A DNA stretch of 64,000 nucleotides from positions 1,364,001 to 1,428,000 of the forward strand of contig NZ_JAQPCN010000001.1 of NCBI RefSeq assembly GCF_028464225.1. Reading direction: 5' to 3'. Positions within the stretch are counted from its first letter, which is position 1, and every line of letters begins with the position of its first letter. Below the pieces are notes generated by a model that saw only the letters and a program-made list of their open reading frames with translations, had not been told where the DNA came from and made no database searches. Of the stretch, positions 34,960 through 44,318 are shown piece after piece. Source of the stretch: Zeaxanthinibacter sp. PT1. GTDB lineage: Bacteria > Bacteroidota > Bacteroidia > Flavobacteriales > Flavobacteriaceae. Both the position numbers and the translations under genes were made by a program.

Positions 34960-36099
34960 ATGAAGTTGGATAAACAAGCGATACTGAAAGCATTAGAGAC
35001 CATTACGGTTCCCGGGGAGGGACAGGACATGGTGAGCAGTGGTGCTGTAAAGAATATTCAGGTATTCGGAGACGAGGTGATAGTAGATGTAACGATCAAG
35101 AATCCGAGCCTGCAGGCCAAGAAGAAGACAGAAGTAGAGATTCTGAAAGCCATCCATCGCGAAGTATATGAAAAGGCTAAGATTACGGTGAATCTCAAGG
35201 TAGATGCCCCTGCTAAACCTAAGGCAGCTTCTATAAAAGGTAAACCCATCCCGGGAATACAGAATATTATTGCAGTGGCCTCCGGAAAAGGTGGTGTAGG
35301 TAAATCTACAGTTACCGCTAATCTTGCCGTTACCCTGGCTAAAATGGGTTTCAAGGTTGGATTACTGGATGCAGATATATATGGTCCTTCTATGCCCATC
35401 ATGTTTGACGTAGTCGGGGAAAAACCAAGGGCGACCAATGCAGACGGAAAATCTAAGATGTTACCTGTAGAGAGTTACGGTGTAAAACTTCTTTCCATCG
35501 GTTTCTTTACAGAACCCGACCAGGCCGTAATCTGGAGAGGACCTATGGCGGCAAAAGCACTGAACCAGATGATTTTTGATGCCGCCTGGGGCGAGCTCGA
35601 TTTCTTGTTGGTAGATCTACCTCCGGGTACAGGTGATATCCACCTGAGTATCATGCAGGCTATGCCGATTACAGGTGCCGTGGTGGTTAGTACGCCTCAG
35701 CAAGTTGCATTGGCAGATGCCAGGAAAGGGGTAGCCATGTTTAAGCAAGAAGCGATCAGCGTTCCTGTATTGGGAATTGTTGAGAACATGTCCTATTTTA
35801 CCCCGGAAGAGCTCCCGGCCAATAAGTACTATATTTTTGGGCAGGAGGGAGCCAAGAACCTCGCAGAAGATATCGGCGTGCCTTTCCTTGGAGAGGTGCC
35901 CTTAGTACAGGGAATACGCGAAGCGGGAGATGTCGGTAGGCCGGCAGCTTTGCAAACCGCGACTCCTACGGAGCAGGCCTTTGAGGAATTGACCAAAAAC
36001 GTCGTCAGGGAAGTGGTAAAGAGAAACGATGCCCTGCCCCCGACAGAAGCGATAAAAATTACTACAATGGCCGGTTGTGCAGCCGTAAAAAAGAAATAA
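34960..36099 (+). CDS. mrp: Mrp/ApbC-type Fe-S cluster carrier ATPase
   Basis: A 379-residue scaffold or carrier for iron-sulfur clusters. The N-terminal MIP18/DUF59 domain (about 1-85) precedes a deviant Walker A P-loop GKGGVGKST with K110 and K115, then DADIYGPSMP, DLPPGTGD and PQQVALADARKG. The CxxC that usually bridges a cluster between subunits is absent; the corresponding stretch reads ENMSYFTPEELPANKYY. One Cys remains near the end (AGCAAV). nifU-like and redox genes follow, fitting Fe-S metabolism. Confidence 0.93.
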   Translation: MKLDKQAILKALETITVPGEGQDMVSSGAVKNIQVFGDEVIVDVTIKNPSLQAKKKTEVEILKAIHREVYEKAKITVNLKVDAPAKPKAASIKGKPIPGIQNIIAVASGKGGVGKSTVTANLAVTLAKMGFKVGLLDADIYGPSMPIMFDVVGEKPRATNADGKSKMLPVESYGVKLLSIGFFTEPDQAVIWRGPMAAKALNQMIFDAAWGELDFLLVDLPPGTGDIHLSIMQAMPITGAVVVSTPQQVALADARKGVAMFKQEAISVPVLGIVENMSYFTPEELPANKYYIFGQEGAKNLAEDIGVPFLGEVPLVQGIREAGDVGRPAALQTATPTEQAFEELTKNVVREVVKRNDALPPTEAIKITTMAGCAAVKKK

Positions 36100-36101
36100 T
36101 A

Positions 36102-36341
36102 ATGACTTCAGAGGAATTAAGAACCAAAGTGGAAAATGCTCTTGATGAGATAAGGCCCTTCCTGCAGAGTGACGGGGGGGATATCTCGTTAGTTTCTATC
36201 GATAACGACACTCAGGTGAAGGTTCGGCTGGAAGGTGCGTGTGTCGGGTGTTCTGTAAACCAGATGACCTTAAAGAGCGGGGTAGAAATGACCATTAAGA
36301 AGCATGCGCCACAGATAGAGCAGGTAATTAATGTGAATTAA
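36102..36341 (+). CDS. NifU-like C-terminal domain protein
   Basis: A 79-residue stand-alone NifU C-terminal domain that carries an Fe-S cluster on the CxxC of LEGACVGCSVNQMTLK. The opening EIRPFLQSDGGDISLV is standard. ATG 36102 is used; the longer frame from TTG 36075 runs back into mrp. Two bases separate it from the mrp stop, so the two are cotranscribed. Confidence 0.95.
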   Translation: MTSEELRTKVENALDEIRPFLQSDGGDISLVSIDNDTQVKVRLEGACVGCSVNQMTLKSGVEMTIKKHAPQIEQVINVN

Positions 36342-36406
36342 AACAATTGCAGAACTGCTTTTGGGGAGCCTGTGCTTCCTCTCCTCTTTTTTAAGCCACT
36401 CTTTTC

Positions 36407-37468
36407 ATGATTAAAACAGATATATTAATAATAGGTGCCGGACCAACTGGATTGTTCGCAGTTTTTGAAGCCGGGTTACTGCAGTTGCGTTGCCACCTTA
36501 TCGATGCCCTGGCACAACCCGGCGGGCAATGTGCCGAAATTTATCCCAAGAAGCCCATTTATGATATCCCGGGATTCCCGGAAGTTCTGGCTGGTGACCT
36601 GGTGAAGAACCTGATGCAACAGATTGCACCCTTTCAACCCGGATTTACCTTGGGCGAACGGGCCCAGACAATAGAGAAGCAAGAAGACGGAACCTTTATT
36701 GTAACCACGAATAAAGGGACTAAACACCATGCCCCTGTAGTTGCCATCGCCGGTGGTTTGGGAAGCTTTGAACCCCGGAAACCCTTATTGAAGGACCTTC
36801 CTAAATTTGAAGACAAAGGTGTTGCCTATATGATCAAGGACCCGGAAGTATACCGGGATCAAAAAGTGGTCATTGCCGGTGGAGGAGATTCTGCCCTGGA
36901 CTGGACCATCTTCCTGGCCGATGTGGCATCCGAAGTTACATTGGTTCACCGGAGGAACGAATTCCGTGGGGCGCTGGACTCGGTTGCGAAAGTACAGGAA
37001 TTAAAGGACCAGGGTAAAGTAAGGCTTATCACTCCTTCGGAAGTAGTAAGATTAACTGGGGAAGACCATTTAGATGGGGTTGTGATCAACAGAACTTCAG
37101 ACCCGGCGTCTGATATCCACTTAGAAACTGATCATTTTATACCGCTGTTTGGGCTGAGTCCAAAGCTCGGGCCCATTGCCGACTGGGGCCTGGAAATTGA
37201 AAAAAACGCCATCAAGGTAGATAACACCCTGGATTACCAGACGAATGTTCCCGGGATCTACGCAATTGGCGATGTGAATACCTATCCCGGGAAACTGAAA
37301 CTCATCTTATGTGGCTTCCATGAAGCCACCTTGATGGTGCAAAGTGCTTACCAGCGTATTCACCCGGACAAAAGGTACGTTATGAAATACACCACCGTGG
37401 GCGGAATCAATGGTTTTGACGGTTCAAAAAAAGAAGCACCGAAAGCTGTGGTAAAGAGTATCGATTAA
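36407..37468 (+). CDS. Thioredoxin reductase-like ferredoxin--NADP reductase
   Basis: A 353-residue FAD/NAD(P) oxidoreductase. The FAD motif IIGAGPTGLFAVFEAG opens it, with GGQCAEIYPKKPIYDIPGFPEV, a second Rossmann site VIAGGGDSALDWTIFLAD and the FAD-closing IYAIGDVNTYPGKLKLILCGFHEA. It lacks the CxxC of thioredoxin reductase and matches the YumC-type ferredoxin-NADP reductases in length. A 2Fe-2S ferredoxin gene follows after 27 bases and is the likely electron partner. Confidence 0.9.
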   Translation: MIKTDILIIGAGPTGLFAVFEAGLLQLRCHLIDALAQPGGQCAEIYPKKPIYDIPGFPEVLAGDLVKNLMQQIAPFQPGFTLGERAQTIEKQEDGTFIVTTNKGTKHHAPVVAIAGGLGSFEPRKPLLKDLPKFEDKGVAYMIKDPEVYRDQKVVIAGGGDSALDWTIFLADVASEVTLVHRRNEFRGALDSVAKVQELKDQGKVRLITPSEVVRLTGEDHLDGVVINRTSDPASDIHLETDHFIPLFGLSPKLGPIADWGLEIEKNAIKVDNTLDYQTNVPGIYAIGDVNTYPGKLKLILCGFHEATLMVQSAYQRIHPDKRYVMKYTTVGGINGFDGSKKEAPKAVVKSID

Positions 37469-37495
37469 ACCGCGTTATAAATTAGAGAAGCTCAC

Positions 37496-37825
37496 ATGTC
37501 TGACATAAAGATTAAGATTACGGACCGGGAAGGGGTACTGCATGTTGTAGATGCACCAACAGATATGAACATGAACCTGATGGAGCTGGTACGTTCTTAC
37601 GAACTGGCACCCGAAGGTACCATTGGGGTCTGTGGGGGAATGGCCATGTGTGCATCCTGCCAGTGTTATATCCGTTCTGATCACCATCTCCCGGAAAAAT
37701 CGGACGATGAAGAGGCTATGTTGGCCGAAGCTTTTTACGTAGAAGCAGACAGCCGCCTTGGCTGCCAGATACACCTGGAACCCTCCCTGGACGGACTGGA
37801 GGTGACCCTGGCACCTGAAAGTTGA
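37496..37825 (+). CDS. 2Fe-2S ferredoxin, adrenodoxin type
   Basis: A 109-residue ferredoxin. Ligands C46, C52 and C55 form the C-x5-C-x2-C loop (GVCGGMAMCASC) and C90 completes the set; an extra C57 is present. The acidic stretch EKSDDEEAML after the loop is the usual partner-docking region of adrenodoxin-like ferredoxins. It very likely receives electrons from the reductase encoded just upstream; the final acceptor is unknown. Confidence 0.95.
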   Translation: MSDIKIKITDREGVLHVVDAPTDMNMNLMELVRSYELAPEGTIGVCGGMAMCASCQCYIRSDHHLPEKSDDEEAMLAEAFYVEADSRLGCQIHLEPSLDGLEVTLAPES

Positions 37826-37887
37826 AAGGGGCATAGAACTGTAGGCGAGTTTTCGTAGTTTTAGCAAACTATTGAAATACCGGCCTT

Positions 37888-40059
37888 ATGAGAATCCTCT
37901 TTTTCTTCCTTTTTATCTCCTTTTTATCCTGTAAAACTGAACAGCGATCTCCCGAAGTGGAACGCTGGGAAGAGCACGCAGCGAATACCACCATCATCCG
38001 GGATAATTTTGGCATACCTCATATTTACGGTAAAACTGATGCAGATGCCGTTTTTGGATTGCTCTATGCCCAGTGTGAAGATGATTTTAACCGGGTAGAA
38101 CAGAATTATATCTGGGCAACCGGTAGGCTCGCCGAAGTTGAAGGTGAGGAAGCCTTGTACAGTGATCTCCGGGCACGGATGTTTATGAGCAAGGAAGAGG
38201 CCATTGAATATTACGAGAACAGTCCCGACTGGTTAAAAGAGCTTTGCGAGGCCTTTGCCGATGGGATCAACTATTACTTACACACTCATCCCGAAGTAAA
38301 GCCAAAGCTGCTTACCAAATTTGAACCCTGGATGCCAATGTATTTCAGTGAGGGCTCAATCGGCGGGGATATTGAGCGTATCAGCACTGAAAAAATTAAA
38401 GCCTTTTATGAAAAAACAGGGGAGTTACCCGTTGTACCCGAATCGGAATTGACCACTTTCGAGGAACCGGGTGGATCCAATGGTATTGCTATCTCCGGTG
38501 ATCTCACCCAATCTGGTAATCCCATGTTGCTCATTAATCCACACACCTCATTTTATTTCCGGGGAGAGGTACATGCGGTAAGCGAAGAAGGTCTTAACGC
38601 CTATGGGGCTGTTACCTGGGGGCAATTCTTTATCTATCAAGGCTTTAATGAGCGCACCGGCTGGATGCACACCTCTACCTATACCGATGTTATGGATGAG
38701 TTCGTGGAAACCATTATAGAAAAAGGCGGTAAGCAGTATTACCGCTACGGGGAAGAGCTACGAGCCGTTGAAAGTTCAACGGTGAGCTTGCAGTACAAGG
38801 AGGGGGATAGCCTGCGTTCCCGTACATTCCCCGTTTACAGGACACACCACGGGCCTATTACCCACCTGCAGGATGGAAGAGCCGTGGCTTCTGCCATGAT
38901 GTGGGACCCCGTAAAAGCCTTGGAACAATCCTATATCCGGACCAAGAAAAATGGGTATGAAGGTTTCCGGGAAATGATGGACATCCGTACCAATTCTTCC
39001 AATAATACGGTATATGCTGATGCCGAAGGAAACATTGCTTATTTTCATGGGAATTTTATCCCTGTAAGGGACGAAAGCTTTGATTATGAGAACCCTGTAG
39101 ATGGCAGTAACCCGGCGACGGACTGGCAAGGCCTGCATACGGTGGATGAGAACATCCTGATCCTAAACCCGGCTAATGGCTGGATTCAGAACTGTAACTC
39201 GACTCCCTATACCGCCGCATTAGATAACAGCCCTAAGCGAGAAGATTACCCGGGATATATGTCTAAAGACCGGGAGAATTTCAGGGGGGTACATGCCATA
39301 CGCTTGCTGACCGATAGAAAAGGATACACCATAGACAGCCTCATTAAACTGGCCCATGACCCGGTCCTGCCGGCTTTTGAAGCACTTATCCCGGGACTCG
39401 TTTCGGCCTATGATGCTGCCCCGGAACAAGGGAGCACTATGGCAGCAGCTATAGATACACTCCGTTCATGGGATTACAAGACGTCTGAAAACTCGGTCGC
39501 GATGACCCTTGCTCACTTCTATGGTACCCGTTATGGCGCTGAAGGTAATAGGCCTGAAGGGCTGAGTGACATGGAGCTGATGGAGTATTTTGGAACCTCC
39601 TCTCCACGATCGGAACGACTGCAGATATTCCGATTGGTTCTCGAACAATTACAGGATGACTTTGGAAGCTGGAGCATACCCTGGGGCGAAGTTAACCGCT
39701 ACCAGAGGCTCAATGGGGATATCAGGCAGCCCTTTGACGATAACAAGCCGAGTATACCGATCGGGTTCGCATCCGGGCGATGGGGAGCACTGGCAGCCTA
39801 CGGCGCACGCTACCATAACAATACCAAGAAGATCTACGGAACCCGGGGAAATAGTTTTGCAGCGGTGGTAGAATTTGGCCCAAAGGTGATAGCCAAAAGC
39901 ATCCTGGCCGGCGGGCAGAGCGGGGATCCGGCATCTCCTCACTTTGATGACCAGGCACAACCATATGCAGATATAGAGTGGAAAGAAGTCGCTTACTATA
40001 AAGAAGATGTATTGCATCGGGCAGAAGAAAGCTATCATCCCGGCCAGCGAAGGAAATAA
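37888..40059 (+). CDS. Penicillin acylase-family lipoprotein
   Basis: A 723-residue Ntn-hydrolase with lipobox FLSC (C15). The alpha part (about 17-170) contains IIRDNFGIPHIYGKTDADAVFGLLYAQ. After a spacer the precursor reaches EEPGGSNGIAI, whose S197 is the expected nucleophile freed by self-cleavage, then NPHTSFYF and HTSTYTDVMDEF. Relatives hydrolyse penicillins, acyl-homoserine lactones or other amides. As an envelope lipoprotein it probably acts in the periplasm or at the surface; the substrate is unknown. Confidence 0.9.
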   Translation: MRILFFFLFISFLSCKTEQRSPEVERWEEHAANTTIIRDNFGIPHIYGKTDADAVFGLLYAQCEDDFNRVEQNYIWATGRLAEVEGEEALYSDLRARMFMSKEEAIEYYENSPDWLKELCEAFADGINYYLHTHPEVKPKLLTKFEPWMPMYFSEGSIGGDIERISTEKIKAFYEKTGELPVVPESELTTFEEPGGSNGIAISGDLTQSGNPMLLINPHTSFYFRGEVHAVSEEGLNAYGAVTWGQFFIYQGFNERTGWMHTSTYTDVMDEFVETIIEKGGKQYYRYGEELRAVESSTVSLQYKEGDSLRSRTFPVYRTHHGPITHLQDGRAVASAMMWDPVKALEQSYIRTKKNGYEGFREMMDIRTNSSNNTVYADAEGNIAYFHGNFIPVRDESFDYENPVDGSNPATDWQGLHTVDENILILNPANGWIQNCNSTPYTAALDNSPKREDYPGYMSKDRENFRGVHAIRLLTDRKGYTIDSLIKLAHDPVLPAFEALIPGLVSAYDAAPEQGSTMAAAIDTLRSWDYKTSENSVAMTLAHFYGTRYGAEGNRPEGLSDMELMEYFGTSSPRSERLQIFRLVLEQLQDDFGSWSIPWGEVNRYQRLNGDIRQPFDDNKPSIPIGFASGRWGALAAYGARYHNNTKKIYGTRGNSFAAVVEFGPKVIAKSILAGGQSGDPASPHFDDQAQPYADIEWKEVAYYKEDVLHRAEESYHPGQRRK

Positions 40060-40710
40060 TTACTCGGCTTCCTGTACGATAATGAGGGAAGCTTTGGAGC
40101 CGGTGGATAACAGCCACTTATTGGAATAAATAAGCTGTCCTTTTTCGTCGTACACATTCACTTGTGCGGTATTAGGCCCCGAAGATCCCTGGTTAAGGGC
40201 TTCAAAGTCTAAGCGGTTAAAACCCCGGTCCAGGGTGATATTAGTACCTTTAAAACTACCATCCAGCAAAATATTGGGTTCTACCACATGATCGTTGGCG
40301 TAGATCTTTACCCGGTCTCCGTCTACGTATTCGTGGTCCCTGCAAACGATCCCGACATATTTAGCTTTAGTGGTTATATCCCCCAGGTACATGTCCCCGA
40401 AATGTTTACCCGATGAGCCTTTTTCAGTATTGCCCACTTTGGGGTCGATCTTCAGATCAAAGCCGGCTTGTTTCAATTCTCGCTGTGGGAGCATCTGTAC
40501 ATTCCTTTCAGAAAGAGCATCATTGAGATTTACCGGGTTGGGGTCTTCCAGGATAGAGGGCATATTTAATGCATTGCTTTTATCCGGATTCTTATTCATA
40601 TCCAGTTTTTCTCCCGCTTCAATCTTCAGCGGTTGGGACTGAGGAAGATCGGTCTGGGAATAAACACCTAGAGCACAGAAGCCAAACAATAAAAAAGCAA
40701 ACAACCTCAT
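40060..40710 (-). CDS. Secreted protein of unknown function
   Basis: A 216-residue protein with a signal peptide (1-18, cleavage after VYS). The first half is a low-complexity Asn/Pro/Lys-rich linker; the second half (about 100-216) is a compact beta-sandwich pattern with DGDRVKIYANDHVVEPNILL and GFNRLDFEALNQGSSGPNTA. I recognise it only as a conserved Bacteroidota hypothetical. It abuts the penicillin acylase-type gene tail to tail without a gap. Confidence 0.72.
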   Translation of the reverse strand: MRLFAFLLFGFCALGVYSQTDLPQSQPLKIEAGEKLDMNKNPDKSNALNMPSILEDPNPVNLNDALSERNVQMLPQRELKQAGFDLKIDPKVGNTEKGSSGKHFGDMYLGDITTKAKYVGIVCRDHEYVDGDRVKIYANDHVVEPNILLDGSFKGTNITLDRGFNRLDFEALNQGSSGPNTAQVNVYDEKGQLIYSNKWLLSTGSKASLIIVQEAE

Positions 40711-40829
40711 AGCAGGGCCAATAATTTAGGGTAAAGTTAGCAAATACCGCGCCACGCCTGTTTAAACGGCTTGTTAAATTCGACGAACGTGATAATTGTA
40801 TAGCTGCAATCTGTTGAAAGTGAGTTAGA

Positions 40830-41972
40830 TCAGCTTCTGTGCCGGCCTTTAAACCTGATTTTTTCCTGCCATTCATGATCCCGGGCCGCAACTCGCCATT
40901 CGGCTATGACCTCGCCCTGTTCTACGACTTTCAGTTTGGGATATTTAGCAACGGTAGGGCAGATATGCATGGGAATCGCATAGATTATATCGCCTATAGC
41001 CAACCCCTTGCCCTTCTTTAGCTTAATGACCAAGTGCTCTTCACTCTGTGAGAGCTGCTCAGCATCTTCCTGTCCTAATAGCTTAGCCCTGGGGAATGAC
41101 ATTTCCGGAGCTATGGACTTGTGGCCCAGGTCCAGGCAGTAAAGTCCCTCGGCAGGCTTACTTAGTACCCGGGTCAAAAGCACGGCGGCCGGGAGGAAGT
41201 TAAGATCCGGGAATGAACTTGCATAACGCTCATCCCATAAAAGTGTAGTACCCGGGCTGCATTCCACGTCCTTTCTTTTGCAGTGTACAGGAAAGGTAGG
41301 TGATCCCCCTGCGATGATAACGGGCCTGTCCATGCCGGATTTTACCAGGGCATTGCACAGGTCAGTAACTTTTTCGAAGGCCTGGTTACAGGCTTTCTCC
41401 TGCCTCTTGGGATCAGAGAACCTCAGGTGCCCGTCATAGACATGCAGCCCCAATATGTTTAATCCTTCCTGTTTATGAATAAAGCGGTACAGGTCTTCAG
41501 CTTTTTCACCCGGCGCAATTCCGGTACGGTTCATCCCCACGTTCAGGTCCAGGTAAACATTAACGATATGTTCATCAGCCTCTGCTGCCTTGGCCAGGGC
41601 AATAGCCGTTTCTTTATGATCCAGCAAGGTTGAAAAAGTGGTTCCGGGGTATCTCCAGCAAAGCTCCAGGTACCTGTTAATATTGGGACCGACAAGCTGC
41701 ATGGCCACCAACACATCCTTTACCTTACAGCGTCCGAGTAATTCCGCTTCCGCAAGTGTAGCACATTTAAACTTCTCTACTCCTGCTTCCTGCTGCATCC
41801 GGATGATCTCTGCCGTTTTGTGCGTTTTTATATGAGGTCTCAGTCGGGAGGTTTCGCCCACCATTTCGCACATCATTTTGATGTTGTGGGCAATCCGTTC
41901 AGGATAGACCAGGAGGGAAGGAGAATAACAGTTTTCCGGTTCGTTTAGTTGGTACCAGGGAAGTGAAGTCAT
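40830..41972 (-). CDS. D-threonine aldolase-like PLP enzyme
   Basis: A 380-residue fold-type III pyridoxal-phosphate enzyme of the D-threonine aldolase/D-serine dehydratase group. The PLP lysine is K49 in RPHIKTHKT; the barrel continues with DLNVGMNRTGI and AGGSPTFPVH. Near the C-terminus HICPT supplies the His and Cys that bind the divalent metal in this family. It cleaves or dehydrates D-3-hydroxy amino acids; which one is not clear. It stands alone. Confidence 0.9.
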   Translation of the reverse strand: MTSLPWYQLNEPENCYSPSLLVYPERIAHNIKMMCEMVGETSRLRPHIKTHKTAEIIRMQQEAGVEKFKCATLAEAELLGRCKVKDVLVAMQLVGPNINRYLELCWRYPGTTFSTLLDHKETAIALAKAAEADEHIVNVYLDLNVGMNRTGIAPGEKAEDLYRFIHKQEGLNILGLHVYDGHLRFSDPKRQEKACNQAFEKVTDLCNALVKSGMDRPVIIAGGSPTFPVHCKRKDVECSPGTTLLWDERYASSFPDLNFLPAAVLLTRVLSKPAEGLYCLDLGHKSIAPEMSFPRAKLLGQEDAEQLSQSEEHLVIKLKKGKGLAIGDIIYAIPMHICPTVAKYPKLKVVEQGEVIAEWRVAARDHEWQEKIRFKGRHRS

Positions 41973-42077
41973 GCTGCAGGAATTAGTTGAGTTAACGCTG
42001 CCGGTTCCCGGCCTGCCGTGACAGAAGACCAGTTACCTTCTACTTCAAAAATAACATAATGTATTTAAACCGCTTGT

Positions 42078-43178
42078 CTAGAACTCCAGGTCTAGTTCCT
42101 GTTCTTTGATCCTTCTTTCAAGTTCAGCTTCTTTGATCATCCTATTCGCCTCATCCAGGGCTTCGGCCGTAGCTTTTGGTGGCGTTTGAACATCTGCCCC
42201 TGATGGTTCGTAATGTAGTTCCACGTATACAGGGAAATGATCCGAACCAATTTTTTTGCCTCTCTCCATGTGCAGGTACCTGTAGTCTGGTGATACGAAA
42301 ATATGATCCAGGGGCCAGCGCATGATAGGATTCTTAGCGTTATAAGTATTGTACAAGCCACGCCCTTTACGGATATCTAAAAGCCCACTTACCTCTTCAA
42401 ATAATTCGGTAGTACGCGACCAGGCAACATCGTTAAAATCACCGAGGACGATCACCGGTAACTGAGAGCTCCGGGATAGCTTTGCAATGATCATCATTTC
42501 CGCATCCCTGGCTGTTGAAGTAGGGTTTTCCTGTGGCATCGGAGGGGTGGGGTGGATGCAGTACAGTTGAAGTTTGTCCCGTGAAGGTAATACCACTTGT
42601 GCATGTATTGAAGGTATACTATCGTGAACTAGATACTTTACCTTTTCCTTCCTAAGGGGTAATTTTGAATACAAGAGCATCCCATAGGTATTGTCTTTTG
42701 GCACTTCAACAGCATGTGGATACTTTGCATTCACCACCTCAGAAATGTTTTTCATCCATTCGTTATTGGTCTCTGTCAACAACAGTATATCGGCATCGTA
42801 ATTCTCGATTGAACGAATCAGCGAAGCGTAGTCCTCGTTATCCTGCAACACGTTTGCAGTAAATATTTTAAACGAGGTTTTTCCCATTGGTTTTTCACTG
42901 TCCAATACCTCCAGGGAAGCCAGGGGTGTATACGGCTGTATCTTCACGCCTTGGTAGATAAAGCATCCAAGAAGTATGATTATAAAAGCGTAATCGCTTT
43001 TAGATCTTATATCAAAACGAATAAAATACGCCAGTAGAGCTGTAAGGGTGAGTAATGTGAGCTGTAAGTGGGTGAAATCAAACATTCGTATCCACCAATA
43101 ATCTACAGCAACTATAGGTATGATGGTAAGGAGCACGGCGATGGCTCCGAAGACCTGTAAGAAGATCTTAAGTTTCAT
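42078..43178 (-). CDS. Endonuclease/exonuclease/phosphatase-family membrane protein
   Basis: A 366-residue protein with three N-terminal membrane helices (about 5-80) followed by an EEP catalytic domain: FTANVLQDN, DILLLTETN (metal Glu), VLGDFNDVAWS, DHIFVSP and GSDHFPVYVEL (catalytic His). All active-site signatures are intact. Substrates in the family range from nucleic acids to phospholipids; the membrane anchor favours an extracytoplasmic phosphodiester. The tail (330-366) is a charged helix. Confidence 0.87.
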   Translation of the reverse strand: MKLKIFLQVFGAIAVLLTIIPIVAVDYWWIRMFDFTHLQLTLLTLTALLAYFIRFDIRSKSDYAFIIILLGCFIYQGVKIQPYTPLASLEVLDSEKPMGKTSFKIFTANVLQDNEDYASLIRSIENYDADILLLTETNNEWMKNISEVVNAKYPHAVEVPKDNTYGMLLYSKLPLRKEKVKYLVHDSIPSIHAQVVLPSRDKLQLYCIHPTPPMPQENPTSTARDAEMMIIAKLSRSSQLPVIVLGDFNDVAWSRTTELFEEVSGLLDIRKGRGLYNTYNAKNPIMRWPLDHIFVSPDYRYLHMERGKKIGSDHFPVYVELHYEPSGADVQTPPKATAEALDEANRMIKEAELERRIKEQELDLEF

Positions 43179-43511
43179 AGTGGTTCGGTTTTTTTAAATA
43201 TAGTACTAAGTCAACTTACTAACAGACGTAATGAATTTAATTTTCATCGATAAACATTGAAAATGACCATAATAACTATACGAGTTGACCGTAAGGCTGC
43301 ATTTTAAGTCCTGCTCACATTTATGGAATTTTGCTAAGCTTTTTTGCAGGGTCTGTCTAAATAAAGTAACTTTAATAAGCTGTCATCCAGTTTTTTATAA
43401 GTCATAAGCCTGGATTCTGCCCTCGCTACCTATACCAAGCAGGAACACATCTGAGAATTCCCCTATTTATATTTCACGTACCGGGTACTCCCGGGAATAA
43501 TTGCTATAGTT
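43179..43511. other. Intergenic region before the slipin gene
   Basis: There is no gene in these 333 bases between the divergent EEP-family and slipin genes. A short perfect hairpin (CCGGG-TACT-CCCGG, 43481-43494) lies 17 bases before the slipin start, too short and lacking a T-tract for a terminator. I see no exact TAnnTTTG element and no other repeat. Confidence 0.4.
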
Positions 43512-44249
43512 ATGAATCCTCCAATGTTCTTTCTGATCCTGATCCTTTTATTCCTCCTCGGAGGGATACGTGTTATTTTTGAATATAAAAGAGCTTTAAA
43601 ATTCAGGTTTGGTAAGTATATCAAGACTTTACAGCCTGGTTTCCGCTGGATAATTCCCCTGGTAGAGACCATACAGGTGGTTGATATCCGAGTGATCACG
43701 ATCAATATCATCTCCCAGGAAGTAATGACAGAGGATAATGTGCCTTGTAGTATAGACGGGGTGGTCTTTTTCAAAATAACCGATCCGGAAAAGGCAGTAC
43801 TGGAAGTAGAGGAATTCAAGTTTGCCATCAGCCAGTTATCCCAGGCGGCATTACGGGATGTCTGTGGTAAGGTGGAACTGGATACTATCCTCTCCAAAAG
43901 GGAGGAGATGGGGCATAATATAAAACAGATAGTGATCTTGGCGACCAGTTCCTGGGGGATAGAAATCATAGATGTTAAGATCAAGGATATACAGCTCCCT
44001 GAAAATATGAAACGAATGATGGCCAACCAGGCCGAAGCTGAACGTTCCAGGAGGGCGAGGATCATCCTGGCGGAAGCGGAACAACAAGCGGCGGGGAAGC
44101 TGCTTGAAGCCGGTAAACTTATAGATCAATCCCCATCTGCCATCAAATTACGTTTATACCAGACCTTATCCAATATTGCGGCAGAGAAGAATTCGACCAT
44201 ATTGTTTCCATTCCCGGAAGAAGTATTGCCAAGGAATAAGAAGGATTGA
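43512..44249 (+). CDS. Slipin (SPFH/band 7 membrane protein)
   Basis: A 245-residue stomatin-like protein. One N-terminal membrane hairpin (about 3-20) leads into the SPFH domain: FRFGKYIKTLQPGFRWIIPLVETIQVVDIR, VPCSIDGVVFFKITDPEKA and a coiled region rich in Ala/Glu/Arg (NQAEAERSRRARIILAEAEQQAAG). These proteins organise membrane microdomains and often pair with NfeD, which is absent here. It is followed by a shared terminator. Confidence 0.92.
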   Translation: MNPPMFFLILILLFLLGGIRVIFEYKRALKFRFGKYIKTLQPGFRWIIPLVETIQVVDIRVITINIISQEVMTEDNVPCSIDGVVFFKITDPEKAVLEVEEFKFAISQLSQAALRDVCGKVELDTILSKREEMGHNIKQIVILATSSWGIEIIDVKIKDIQLPENMKRMMANQAEAERSRRARIILAEAEQQAAGKLLEAGKLIDQSPSAIKLRLYQTLSNIAAEKNSTILFPFPEEVLPRNKKD

Positions 44250-44274
44250 CTTAGAGGTCTCCTATAACAGAAAT

Positions 44275-44303
44275 AAAAAAGGCCCGCACATCGGGCCTTT
44301 ATT
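44275..44303 (-). terminator. Bidirectional intrinsic terminator
   Basis: AAAGGCCCG pairs with CGGGCCTTT around the loop CACAT (44278-44300). The minus strand reads six T after the stem, ending the large gene at 44319-48125; the plus strand reads TTTATT and can end the slipin transcript. Confidence 0.85.
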
Positions 44304-44318
44304 CTTGTTAGTGGCGGA

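Noticed and set aside
36342-36406. Terminator between the nifU-like and reductase genes
   Set aside because: GGAG and CTCC flank a T-rich tract, but the stem is only four base pairs with a large loop and is not convincing.
41999-42012. GCCGG-TTC-CCGGC hairpin between the EEP-family and D-threonine aldolase-like genes
   Set aside because: Five base pairs without a T-tract; likely chance in a GC-rich patch.
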